Below are positions 7,873-15,610 of a stretch of DNA of 64,000 bases, one piece after another. The translations under genes and the position numbers were made by a program. The notes under the pieces are model-generated. The model was not told the DNA's origin. It searched no databases and worked only from the letters and a program-made list of their open reading frames with translations. Position 1 is the stretch's first letter; every line of letters begins with the position of its first letter. The stretch comes from Bin87 sp965261195 (lineage in GTDB: Bacteria > Chloroflexota > Dehalococcoidia > Lucifugimonadales > UBA3495), in the NCBI GenBank assembly GCA_965261195.1, contig OZ253455.1:3658001-3722000 (forward strand), written 5' to 3'.

Positions 7873-8991
7873 ATGCTGCAAATCAACTCAGGCAAGATGT
7901 TCGTCAACGAAACAGAGGAACGCAATCGACTGCGCGGTGTTTTGCACACCAACCTTCGGATCTCGGGGTCGGAACCAATTGAGACAGCGATTGGAAGCAT
8001 CCTGCCAGTCACGAACTTGCGTGACCCCAAAACTATCGTGTACGAGGTCACCGAACGTTTTGAGAAGAACCCACCAGTAGCGGCAAACCTTCACTCCCAC
8101 GGTATTGACCCTTATCTCAGCGAAGCCGCCAGCATAATTTCGTTTGCGTTGAACGTCACATGCACTCCTGATTACCAGCTGACGCAACGCCTGCTCAGCC
8201 AAAGACCCAATTTGATGGGTGACGCTCAACCGAAAGAGTTGCTTTCTAGGGTCTTCGATGAACAGGTATGGGCCCAATCTACTGAAGTCGGGGACCTAGT
8301 CGAGTTCGCGACACGTTTGATTGGTCTCGACCGCAAACACCACTTGGCGGCTATTCGTGCGATAAACACGTACGTGACCGGTGTACACAGGGTCGCGGAT
8401 GACTACGAGTTGGCATACACCCTCATGGTGGCAGCCATAGAGTCGCTCGCTCAAGAATTCGACGGTCATCAACCCGAATGGAACGACTACGCAGAAGACA
8501 AGCGCAACAGGTTAGACGACGCTTTAGATGGGGCAGACCCCGTGACTGCCGGGAGGGTCAGGCAAGCCATACTGGAAATCGAACACACTGCGCTGGCCCG
8601 GCGATTTCGCGATTTCACCGTGGACCATTTGCGGCCTGAGTACTACCAACAGGCAGCAGACCAAGTACCCACGCCAGCTACTGAATCACGCATCCGTCAA
8701 GCCGTTCGACAAGCCTACAACATACGCTCAAGTTACGTGCACGCTCTACGGAGGATGCCGAACGAGATCAAACTACTTGGTCAGTTTGACAAGGTCATCG
8801 TCGTTGACGGGAAGACCTACCTCACGTTTGAGGGACTCACCCAATTGGCGCGCCACGTAATCACCGAATTCGTGAACCGTGGCCCGCAGGTCGAAACGGA
8901 AGATTACAACTACCACCTTGAGCGGTTCAATCTAGTTCGCGTTCGCTCCGACCATGTCCCATATCAGAACTCCGCATCACAGTCGTTCTGA
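7873..8991 (+). CDS. HEPN-like protein, island cargo
   Basis: About 372 residues, largely helical, of unrecognised family. Near the C-terminus the segment AYNIRSSYVHALRR contains an R-x4-H motif in the setting (Y..R..YVH) typical of Apea/HEPN-type RNase domains. The start could be the GTG at 7867 or the ATG at 7873; AGG 5 bp upstream of the ATG favours the latter, and a stop at 7834 closes the frame. The gene is divergent from the DUF4365 pair. HEPN proteins commonly act as abortive-infection RNases or toxins; whether this one does is inference. Confidence 0.65.
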   Translation: MLQINSGKMFVNETEERNRLRGVLHTNLRISGSEPIETAIGSILPVTNLRDPKTIVYEVTERFEKNPPVAANLHSHGIDPYLSEAASIISFALNVTCTPDYQLTQRLLSQRPNLMGDAQPKELLSRVFDEQVWAQSTEVGDLVEFATRLIGLDRKHHLAAIRAINTYVTGVHRVADDYELAYTLMVAAIESLAQEFDGHQPEWNDYAEDKRNRLDDALDGADPVTAGRVRQAILEIEHTALARRFRDFTVDHLRPEYYQQAADQVPTPATESRIRQAVRQAYNIRSSYVHALRRMPNEIKLLGQFDKVIVVDGKTYLTFEGLTQLARHVITEFVNRGPQVETEDYNYHLERFNLVRVRSDHVPYQNSASQSF

Positions 8992-9171
8992 ACTCGCCGC
9001 TTTCACTGTGGCGGCAAAATCAACCTGACGGCGCGAAAACGAAACTCGACAAAAACTCCGTATTTTCGGTGGCGTGCTGGACGGATGATGAGTAGCGATT
9101 TGCGCTCCTAGATGGCTGATATGCCGTGACGAGATTCGTCATAACATTGACCAGTTCCGACTGCCCATCGG

Positions 9172-9198
9172 TCAAATCCCGAGTAGCGAAATTTCCTC
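9172..9198 (-). repeat. Right terminal inverted repeat of the island
   Basis: Complement of the left end. The 180 bp inward to the HEPN-like gene hold no gene. They contain the subterminal box at 9129-9140 and a partial end-like copy, GAGTAGCGATTT, at 9090-9101. Confidence 0.88.
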
Positions 9199-9207
9199 AT
9201 TAAAGTA
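9199..9207 (+). repeat. Right target-site duplication ATTAAAGTA
   Basis: Exact copy of 4766-4774. Confidence 0.85.
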
Positions 9208-9232
9208 GGAACGCGTGAGGCCTTGAAACCCG

Positions 9233-9261
9233 TTGACAACCCGGTTGCGTCAGAGTAGTAT
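9233..9261 (+). promoter_or_regulatory. Sigma70-like promoter of the aroF/G-type operon
   Basis: TTGACA (9233-9238), 17-bp spacer, TAGTAT (9256-9261). Transcription would start near 9268, only a few bases before the leader-peptide ATG at 9272. It lies 34 bp from the island's right end, so the insertion left it intact. Confidence 0.8.
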
Positions 9262-9271
9262 TTTCCGTGAA

Positions 9272-9376
9272 ATGAACGCAACCTGCCGCCAAATCACTCG
9301 GGGCTTCTATTACCCGTTTTATTATTACGCTTACCGCAACGCGGTCGGCGTAAGTCCGGTGTGTGAAGCCCGATAA
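9272..9376 (+). CDS. Phe/Tyr-rich leader peptide of the DAHP synthase attenuator
   Basis: A 34-residue open frame, ATG to TAA, with the run FYYPFYYYAY at residues 12-21: seven of ten codons are Tyr or Phe. It ends 24 bp before a rho-independent terminator that lies upstream of the DAHP synthase gene. This is the layout of amino-acid attenuation: when charged Tyr-tRNA and Phe-tRNA are scarce the ribosome stalls in this run and the downstream fold changes. There is essentially no 5' leader before the ATG, so translation may be leaderless. The antiterminator pairing was not modelled. Confidence 0.75.
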   Translation: MNATCRQITRGFYYPFYYYAYRNAVGVSPVCEAR

Positions 9377-9400
9377 TTCAGGTGACAATCACTTTGGCAG

Positions 9401-9433
9401 GACTTCAGCCGGACACAGGCTGGAGTCTTTTTT
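9401..9433 (+). terminator. Attenuator terminator before DAHP synthase
   Basis: Stem GACTTCAGCC / GGCTGGAGTC (one G-U pair), 7-nt loop, then six T. Located between the leader peptide and the DAHP synthase gene, so it would decide read-through. Confidence 0.85.
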
Positions 9434-9482
9434 ATTACGACCGCCTGAACGCCCCCGGCGACGAACGAGGAGGACACTGAAT

Positions 9483-10532
9483 ATGGTTAGTTCACCCGCG
9501 AAGGACGTCAATGTAATGAGCAACAATGCTTTGATACGACCTTCTGAACTGGAAGCCCGTATCCCGCTGACGGCCAAGGCCGAGGCATCGGTGCTGGCCG
9601 GGCGTCAGCAGCTGGAGGCGGTGCTAAACGGCGAAGATGAACGGTTCGCGGTCATCGTTGGCCCCTGCTCGATCCACGACAACCAGGGCGCGCTGGATTA
9701 CGCCGAACGCTTGAAGCCCCTGGCCGACCAGCTCAGCGAACGGCTGCTCGTCGTGATGCGAGTCTATTTCGAGAAACCCCGCACCACCGTGGGTTGGAAG
9801 GGTCTCATCTACGACCCCAACCTGAACGACACCTACCAGATTGAGGACGGGTTGCACCGCGCCCGTCAGCTGCTGCTCGAAGTTGCCGAAACCGGCCTGT
9901 ACTCCGCCACCGAGTTCCTGGACCCCATCGTGCCCCAGTACCTTTCCGACCTGGTGACCTGGGCCGCCATTGGGGCTCGCACCACCGAGAGTCAGACGCA
10001 CCGCCAGATGGCGTCGGGACTGTCGATGCCGGTCGGGTTCAAGAACGGAACGGATGGCGACCCGCAAACGGCGGTGGATGCGCTGGTGGCGGCCAGCACG
10101 CCCCAGGCCTTCCTGGGGATTGACCATCAGGGCCAGGCGTCCATCGTTGAAACCCGCGGCAACAACAACTGCCATCTGGTCATGCGCGGCGGGCGCAGCG
10201 GCACCAATTTCGACGCCCGCTCCATTTCCACAGCGCAGGAGGCCCTTCGCAAGTCCAACGTGGCACCGCGTATCGTGGTGGATTGCAGCCACGGCAACTC
10301 CAACAAAGACCACACCCGGCAGCACATTGCCTTCGAGGATGTGATTAGCCAACGCCTCGCCGGTAACAGCGACCTGTTGGGGGTGATGCTGGAAAGCAAC
10401 ATCAACCCAGGGGCGCAGAAACTGGCCGAAGACCCGTCCTCGCTGGAGTACGGCGTGTCCATCACCGACTCCTGCATCGGTTGGGACGAAACGGTGCAGC
10501 TGCTGGAGTGGGCATACGAAGAGCTGGGCTAA
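9483..10532 (+). CDS. aroF: 3-deoxy-7-phosphoheptulonate (DAHP) synthase, class I
   Basis: A 349-residue enzyme joining phosphoenolpyruvate and erythrose 4-phosphate, the first step of the shikimate pathway. Family marks: VIVGPCSIHD, RVYFEKPRTTVGWKG, GARTTESQTHR, VGFKNGTDG, and the metal-site segment DCSHGNSNK. Length and motifs match the AroF/AroG/AroH type. The ATG at 9483 follows GAGGAGG by 9 bp. Regulation is visible: a Phe/Tyr leader peptide and terminator upstream, which points to Phe/Tyr control. Which isozyme name applies cannot be decided from sequence alone. Confidence 0.93.
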   Translation: MVSSPAKDVNVMSNNALIRPSELEARIPLTAKAEASVLAGRQQLEAVLNGEDERFAVIVGPCSIHDNQGALDYAERLKPLADQLSERLLVVMRVYFEKPRTTVGWKGLIYDPNLNDTYQIEDGLHRARQLLLEVAETGLYSATEFLDPIVPQYLSDLVTWAAIGARTTESQTHRQMASGLSMPVGFKNGTDGDPQTAVDALVAASTPQAFLGIDHQGQASIVETRGNNNCHLVMRGGRSGTNFDARSISTAQEALRKSNVAPRIVVDCSHGNSNKDHTRQHIAFEDVISQRLAGNSDLLGVMLESNINPGAQKLAEDPSSLEYGVSITDSCIGWDETVQLLEWAYEELG

Positions 10533-10565
10533 TCGCCGGCCTTTCCCACCACTGCAACAAGCACT

Positions 10566-10600
10566 AACAGCCCTTTTCCGCCAGGCGGAGAGGGGCTGTT
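10566..10600 (+). terminator. Hairpin after DAHP synthase
   Basis: AACAGCCC and GGGCTGTT enclose a second short stem, starting 34 bp after the stop codon. There is no clear T run, so it may be a weak terminator or a dispersed repeat. Confidence 0.4.
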
Positions 10601-10700
10601 CGCGTTACGGTTGGCGCGATTGCTGGAGAGTACCAGGGGAAACCAGGACGTAACGGGGAGGCATCGCAGGTTGTCACCAGGGGCTGGCCGGCAACCACCG

Positions 10701-10709
10701 TGATATAAT
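10701..10709 (+). promoter_or_regulatory. Extended -10 promoter
   Basis: TGATATAAT, an extended -10 element, 80 bp upstream of the acetyltransferase ATG. The remaining sequence from 10533 to 10789 shows no gene. Confidence 0.5.
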
Positions 10710-10789
10710 TCCGTAAAGGCCACATTGACGCGAGCGCAGCGCATATTGTGCATCGACGCTCGCCTTCGCTTATACAAGGAGGCCGGCAT

Positions 10790-11377
10790 ATGTTTCCCAC
10801 CGTTAGCCTCATCACGGAAGTTTCCCGGGAGGACGTTTCACGCCTCCGCGACTGGTTGCGAGACCCTGAGGTCAGTTCCCTCTGGTACGGCAACGATGAT
10901 AACGACGGCCACGCGTTGCACATCGGATACGCTCCGGAGCAGATTACCGATGCCGATGACGAGGCCTGGAGTCAGGTTTTCCATCAGGATGAGCGGCGCA
11001 TTTACTCCCTGTACGCCACCGACGAAGCGCACATCGGGGAAGCGCAGTTGCTGGTCGAATGGCCCCTGCAAGAGGCCCAGTTGTTCATCATGATCGGACG
11101 CAAAGACTTGTGGCACCATCATTACGGAACGGCGGCGTTGATCGCCATGCTGGACGAGGCCTTCGAGAACCTGGAGCTGCACCGCGTGTGGGTCGATGTA
11201 CCGGAATACAACGAGTACGCGTTGCAGATGTTCCGGCATCTGGGCTTCGTGCTGGAAGGGCACCTGCGTCGTACTCACCGCAAAGATGGGAACTGGTATG
11301 ACTCCTTTGCGATGGGTTTGCTGACGGACGAATACCATCGTCGACGCGACCGGGTGCTGGCCCAATACAGCGCCTGA
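10790..11377 (+). CDS. GNAT-family N-acetyltransferase, RimJ/RimL type
   Basis: A 195-residue acetyltransferase. The acetyl-CoA loop region reads GRKDLWHHHYGTAALIAMLDEAF, followed by HRVWVDVPEYNEYALQMFRHLGFVLEGHLRR, the usual RimJ/RimL-type C-terminal half (conserved N-x3-A and GF-x2-EG). AAGGAGG lies 7 bp before the ATG. Such enzymes acetylate protein N-termini, antibiotics or small amines; the substrate here is unknown. Confidence 0.88.
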   Translation: MFPTVSLITEVSREDVSRLRDWLRDPEVSSLWYGNDDNDGHALHIGYAPEQITDADDEAWSQVFHQDERRIYSLYATDEAHIGEAQLLVEWPLQEAQLFIMIGRKDLWHHHYGTAALIAMLDEAFENLELHRVWVDVPEYNEYALQMFRHLGFVLEGHLRRTHRKDGNWYDSFAMGLLTDEYHRRRDRVLAQYSA

Positions 11378-11483
11378 CCGCAATATTCACCCGACCGCCG
11401 CACTCATTGACACTGTGGGAATGACGCCAAACATCCAGCCCCATGAGGCGGGTGCGCCGGCCCGGGCGTCGGAGGACTGAACT

Positions 11484-12194
11484 ATGCCAGTTATCACCAT
11501 CAACGGAGTCATTGGCAGCGGCACACTGGAAGTCGGCCACATGGTGGCCCAGAATATGGGCATCAACTACGTTGACCGCTACATCTTCTCGGAAGCGGCG
11601 CGCCTGGTCGGTTCACCCATCGGCCAGATGATTGAGAAAGAGCAGCGCGTCATACCCTTCCGCGAGAAGGTGGCCCGCTTCATGCAAACAGTGCTGGAAC
11701 GCTCCGCCGTTGCCGGAGCCGGCGCCGAGCCATACTTCGGCCGGGGCATCGAAATGCTGCCGGCGGAGGCCTATACCGAGCTGGTGTCGGATGCGGCTGC
11801 AACCTCCGCAGTTCACGACCGGGCGTTCATTGATGCCACTACTTCCGTCATCAAGGACCTCGCCGCCGCTGGCGATGTGGTGATTATCGGGCGTGGCAGC
11901 AACATGATCCTGGCGGACACCCCCGGCGTGGTTCACGTCGGTTTGGTGGCGCCGATGGCTGTGCGTATTGACACAATGGCCAAGCGTGAGATGTTCAATC
12001 CGGAGGAAGCGCGTGCCTACTCCGAGGAGCTGGAAAACGCGCGCCTGACGTTCTACCGCAAGTTTTTCCGGATCAACGCCAACGACCCCACCAAGTATCA
12101 CCTGATGCTGAACATCGGACGGATTTCCCAGAGCACCGCGGCTGAGATTATCGGCCACGCCACCGCTGACATCGCGGGAGCGCCGGTCGGATAA
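11484..12194 (+). CDS. Cytidylate kinase-like protein
   Basis: A 236-residue protein of the cytidylate-kinase-like family. Its N-terminus VITINGVIGSGTLEVGHMVA is the P-loop, with Thr where a classical Walker A has Lys; this family commonly lacks the standard lysine. DVVIIGRGSNMIL and the Arg-rich lid segment follow. It differs in length and motif from ordinary Cmk. Likely a nucleotide-binding kinase; the substrate is not known. GGAGG is well placed before the ATG. Confidence 0.78.
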   Translation: MPVITINGVIGSGTLEVGHMVAQNMGINYVDRYIFSEAARLVGSPIGQMIEKEQRVIPFREKVARFMQTVLERSAVAGAGAEPYFGRGIEMLPAEAYTELVSDAAATSAVHDRAFIDATTSVIKDLAAAGDVVIIGRGSNMILADTPGVVHVGLVAPMAVRIDTMAKREMFNPEEARAYSEELENARLTFYRKFFRINANDPTKYHLMLNIGRISQSTAAEIIGHATADIAGAPVG

Positions 12195-12250
12195 ATATGT
12201 TGCCGTCCGTCGCGCTTTTTCGGGCCACCCCGATATGCAGCAGCCCAACG

Positions 12251-12281
12251 ATACCCCGGGCGTCTTCACGGCGCCCGGTAT
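12251..12281 (+). terminator. Possible terminator after the kinase-like gene
   Basis: CCGGGCG / CGCCCGG stem with outer ATA/TAT pairing, followed by a short T-rich stretch. It starts 57 bp after the stop. Confidence 0.4.
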
Positions 12282-12386
12282 TTGGTTAGTCCGTCCGACC
12301 AATATGCGGAGCCTGGGTATCCCGGACCGGAAGCCGGTAACCGTTGCCTTCGCTGGGCAAGCAGCCAGCCCGACGAGCAGCCAGCC

Positions 12387-13199
12387 TTGATTCCCATATC
12401 TGACGGCGGCCGGCCACGGGGTTCGTTTCCGGTCGTAAACGTTACGCTGCTGGGGCTGAATGCCCTGGTGTTTTTGTGGGAAATCGGGACCGGCGGCATC
12501 GGGTTTCTCTTCGGGGCGGACAGTGTTGGAAGCTTTGTGTTCTTCCTGAAGTTCGGATTCATCCCCGCCGAACTGTCCAGCGGCATGGAATTTGAACGCG
12601 TGAATCTTGACACGGGCCAGGTGCAGAGCATCGCGTCGCCAATACCCACCTGGGCAACGATACTCACGTCCATGTTCATCCATGGCGGGTTAATGCACTT
12701 CGCCGGCAATATGCTGTTCCTGTGGGTGTTTGGCGACAACATCGAAGACACCTTCGGACACGTCAAATATCTGGTGTTCTATCTGGTGGCGGGCGTCCTG
12801 GCGACACTGGCGCATTACGTCACTGATATGGGGTCGCAAACGCCGCTGGTGGGGGCGAGCGGAGCAATATCGGGCGTGTTGGGCGCCTATCTCGTGCTGT
12901 ATCCCCGCAACCGCATCCGCACGCTGATTATCTACTTCCTGATTACCGTCGTGGAGCTGCGCGCCGCCTGGCTGCTGCTCATCTGGATCGGCTTACAGGT
13001 GGTGCAGGGCCTGTTGTCCATCGGCATCAGCGACCAGGTGAGCACCGCCTTCTTCGCCCACATCGGCGGTTTCGCCGTGGGCCTGGCAGTTGCGGCGGCA
13101 GTCAAAATGCTGTGGCGGCCACCGCAAGGCCCGGCGGGCTACCGCCGCAGCAGTGCCAACCGGAACCCGCAATACTGGCGGGGGAGGCGGATTGACTGA
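12387..13199 (+). CDS. Rhomboid-family intramembrane serine protease
   Basis: About 270 residues with six to seven membrane helices. The catalytic serine is in GASGAISG and the catalytic histidine in FFAHIGGFAVG; the loop motif HGGLMHFAGNMLFLW is also typical. The C-terminus is a short basic tail. Start choice: relatives begin IPISD..., so the TTG at 12387 just before IPISDGGRP is used. An upstream TTG at 12282 would add 35 residues of non-conserved sequence. Its substrates are unknown. Confidence 0.87.
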   Translation: MIPISDGGRPRGSFPVVNVTLLGLNALVFLWEIGTGGIGFLFGADSVGSFVFFLKFGFIPAELSSGMEFERVNLDTGQVQSIASPIPTWATILTSMFIHGGLMHFAGNMLFLWVFGDNIEDTFGHVKYLVFYLVAGVLATLAHYVTDMGSQTPLVGASGAISGVLGAYLVLYPRNRIRTLIIYFLITVVELRAAWLLLIWIGLQVVQGLLSIGISDQVSTAFFAHIGGFAVGLAVAAAVKMLWRPPQGPAGYRRSSANRNPQYWRGRRID

Positions 13200-13221
13200 A
13201 CGGATTGCGCTGGCCTAGTAT
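13192..13221 (+). promoter_or_regulatory. Candidate promoter for the AAA ATPase pair
   Basis: TTGACT, 18-bp spacer, TAGTAT, 32 bp before the ATPase ATG and overlapping the end of the rhomboid gene. Confidence 0.55.
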
Positions 13222-13252
13222 CAACAGAAACGTCGCCACCCGGAGGCGCATT

Positions 13253-14269
13253 ATGACCCTGACGAAAGTAAAACTGGAAAACTTCACTGCATTCGCAAAC
13301 TTGGAACTGGAGTTTTCCCCCGGTATCAACGTCCTCATCGGTGCCAACGGCACCGGCAAAACCCACCTGCTGAAAGTTTGCTACTCGGCTTGTGACGTTG
13401 CCAAAACGGGAGATCCGTTTGTTGAGAAACTGGTACGGGTATTTTTGCCGTCCGGCCGGGCTCTGGGGCGCTTGGTCAAACGACAGCAGGGAAGCAATTC
13501 CGGTATGGTGGAAATTCAGCGCGGCAACCAGAAATTGGGGGCCTCATTTTCAAGCCGCGCTAGAACACAGGCCGCGCCGACAGTGAGTGGCGCTGACCGT
13601 TGGGGCGACCCCACAATAGAAAGTGTCTATATTCCGGTAAAAGAGATGCTGTCCAACGCGCCCGGGTTCCTGGCGCTTTACGCGGCGCGCGAGGTTCACT
13701 TCGAAGAGGTCTATGCGGATATTCTATACCGAGCCTACCTCCCGCCGTTACGTGGACCCATGGACAGCCAGCGCCAACGTTTGTTGTCCGGGTTGCAAAA
13801 GGCTATGGCTGGGAAGGTTACGGTCAAGAATGGCGAATTTTTCCTGCGCAATCAGCAGGGCAATCTCGAATTTACTCTGCTGGCAGAAGGAATTCGTAAG
13901 TTGGCCTTGCTGTGGCTTTTGATACAGAACGGCACTTTGCGCAACAGCTCAGTGTTGTTTTGGGATGAGCCGGAGACCAACCTGAATCCGAAACTGTTCG
14001 GAACAGTGGTTAACATCCTGCTGGAACTACAACGCGCCGGCGTACAGATATTCTTGGCCACTCACGATTACGTCATAATCGAGGAGTTTGACCTGCAAAT
14101 GAAAAGCAGTGACCAGGTAGCTTTCCATTCGCTCTATAGTGAGAACGGTGAAATAACCTGCAATACGACAAACCAGTATCTCAGTATCAGCCCGAATGCG
14201 ATTGCGGACACTTTCACCGACCTTTACGACCGCACCATTGAGCGCAGTTTGGGAGGCTCAGTGCAATGA
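13253..14269 (+). CDS. AAA family (SMC/ABC-like) ATPase
   Basis: A 338-residue ATPase of the AAA_15/AAA_21 kind. It has KLENFTAFANLELEF at the N-terminus, Walker A GANGTGKTH, Walker B SVLFWDEPETNLNP and the H-loop LATHD. A short coiled insert separates the two halves, as in OLD/RecF-like proteins but without a TOPRIM domain. GGAGG is 7 bp before the ATG. The last codons overlap the next gene (ATGA at 14266), so the two products are coupled. ATPases of this class paired with a small nuclease-like protein are found in several anti-phage systems. Confidence 0.87.
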   Translation: MTLTKVKLENFTAFANLELEFSPGINVLIGANGTGKTHLLKVCYSACDVAKTGDPFVEKLVRVFLPSGRALGRLVKRQQGSNSGMVEIQRGNQKLGASFSSRARTQAAPTVSGADRWGDPTIESVYIPVKEMLSNAPGFLALYAAREVHFEEVYADILYRAYLPPLRGPMDSQRQRLLSGLQKAMAGKVTVKNGEFFLRNQQGNLEFTLLAEGIRKLALLWLLIQNGTLRNSSVLFWDEPETNLNPKLFGTVVNILLELQRAGVQIFLATHDYVIIEEFDLQMKSSDQVAFHSLYSENGEITCNTTNQYLSISPNAIADTFTDLYDRTIERSLGGSVQ

Positions 14270-14772
14270 CGGTCCTCACGGAAGGCAACCTGCAAATCAC
14301 GATCAATAACGCCGCAAGCACCCGCAAGTTTGACGGTCCTGGTCACGGATTAAGTTACTGTATGAAGGCAGTGGACTTTGTGGTTGAGCTCCCAGACCAT
14401 TATCTATTCATCGAAATCAAAGACCCGCAAGACCCCCAAGCACCTCTCCAAGCCACCACCGATTATTGCCGACGTTTCACCAGCGGCCAAATTGACGAGG
14501 ATTTCAAGTACAAGTACCGGGATACCTTTCTTTACGAATGGGCGGCCGGCCGCGCCAATAAGCCAATCGATTACCTGATGCTGATTGCTTTGGACACCCT
14601 GAAGCCCGCTCATTTACATAGCAAGAGAAGGGACATGGAGCGGAAGTTGCCTTTGTTGAGATCGGCTTCCGGCCAGTGGACTCGCCAGATTGTCAGGAAT
14701 TGCTATGTGCTCAATATAGCCTCGTGGAATCACCACTTTCCACAATACCCCGTCACGCGCTTGCCCTCGTAA
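14266..14772 (+). CDS. Unknown partner of the AAA ATPase, PD-(D/E)XK-like
   Basis: A 168-residue protein I cannot name. AVDFVVELPDHYLFIEIKD fits the core of a PD-(D/E)XK nuclease: an Asp at the end of one strand, then E-x-K on the next. The start of this gene overlaps the end of the ATPase gene by 4 bp. The ATPase-nuclease pair could be a small two-gene defence module. No recombinase or repeat frames the pair. Confidence 0.65.
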   Translation: MTVLTEGNLQITINNAASTRKFDGPGHGLSYCMKAVDFVVELPDHYLFIEIKDPQDPQAPLQATTDYCRRFTSGQIDEDFKYKYRDTFLYEWAAGRANKPIDYLMLIALDTLKPAHLHSKRRDMERKLPLLRSASGQWTRQIVRNCYVLNIASWNHHFPQYPVTRLPS

Positions 14773-14804
14773 AATGAAAATCACGATGGACAGGCAAGCC
14801 ACAC

Positions 14805-15610
14805 CTACGGCGGCGTGGCTTGCCCGTATTCGTTCCAACCCCAGCAGGCAACTTTGCCGTCGGTCTTCACTCCGCACGTGTGCCCCACACCGGCGCTGAC
14901 CTGTTGAAAGGTTCCCGCCAGTGGCGTGGCTTGCCCGTCTGCGTTCCAACCCCAGCAAGCAACCTTGCCGTCGGCCTTCACTCCGCACGTGTGCCGCCAG
15001 CCAGCGCTGACCTGTTGAAAGGTTCCCGCCGGCGGCGTGGCTTGCCCGTCTGAGTTCAAACCCCAGCAGGCAACCTTGCCGTCGGCCTTCACTCCGCACG
15101 TGTGCCACGCATTGGCGCTGACCTGTTGAAAGGTTCCCGCCGGTGGCGTGGCTTGCCGGTTTTCGTTAAAACCCCAGCAAGCAACCTTGCCGTCGGCCTT
15201 CACTCCGCACGTGTGCCCCACACCGGCGCTGACCTGTTGAAAGGTTCCCGCCGGCGGCGTGGCTTGCCCGTCTGGGTTCAAACCCCAGCAGGCAACCTTG
15301 CCATCGGTCTTCACTCCGCACGTGTGCCCCCCACCGGCGCTGACCTGTTGAAAGGTTCCCGCCGGCGGCGTGGCTTGCCCGTCTGGGTTCAAACCCCAGC
15401 AGGCAACCTTGCCATCGGTCTTCACTCCGCACGTGTGCCCCCCACCGGCGCTGACCTGTTGAAAGGTTCCCGCCGGCGGCGTGGCTCGCCCGTCTGCGTT
15501 CAAACCCCAGCAGGCAACCTTGCCATCGGTCTTCACTCCGCACGTGCGCCCCCCACCGGCGCTGACCTGCTCGAACTTTTCAGATGGCGACAATGTAGGT
15601 GTAGGTGCTA
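14805..15610 (-). pseudogene. RCC1-repeat C-terminal half of a split lipoprotein gene
   Basis: About 268 codons, without their own start. The frame enters from the IS boundary as APTPTLSPSEKF and then gives seven 37-residue RCC1-type repeats of the form FQQVSAGGGHTCGVKTDGKVACWG, ending at a TAG. Each repeat has two cysteines, as in exported RCC1-like proteins. The frame continues exactly from the protease half at 19238-20017 if the three IS copies and one TA are removed. A TTG at 15593 could start an internal fragment, but no ribosome site supports it. Confidence 0.85.
14814..15590. repeat. Seven 111-bp tandem repeats
   Basis: DNA-level tandem array underlying the RCC1 units. Units differ by scattered substitutions; the third and second from the high-coordinate end are almost identical, suggesting recent unit duplication or conversion. 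Confidence 0.85.

Larger units (their letters stand above)
4775..9198. mobile_element. 4.4-kb transposon-like island with 27-bp inverted ends
   Basis: The ends are perfect 27-bp inverted repeats beginning GAGGAAATTTCGCTACTC, at 4775-4801 and 9172-9198, flanked by a 9-bp duplication. A second inverted pair, GACGAATCTCGT, sits at exactly the same distance from each end (4833-4844 and 9129-9140). The cargo is a GNAT pseudogene, two overlapping minus-strand genes and a plus-strand HEPN-like gene; a complete IS5-type element is nested in the divergent gap. Apart from that IS transposase there is no recombinase, so the island is probably non-autonomous or relies on a relative elsewhere. Cargo base composition is less GC-rich than the chromosome around it. 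Confidence 0.85.

Noticed and set aside
4775..9198. IS5 transposase as the enzyme that moved the whole island
   Set aside because: The IS has its own 17-bp ends and CTAG flanks; the island ends and its 9-bp duplication are different.
14814..15590. Regular repeats that might be a CRISPR array
   Set aside because: Units are 111 bp, contiguous with no unique spacers, and encode RCC1 repeats in one frame.
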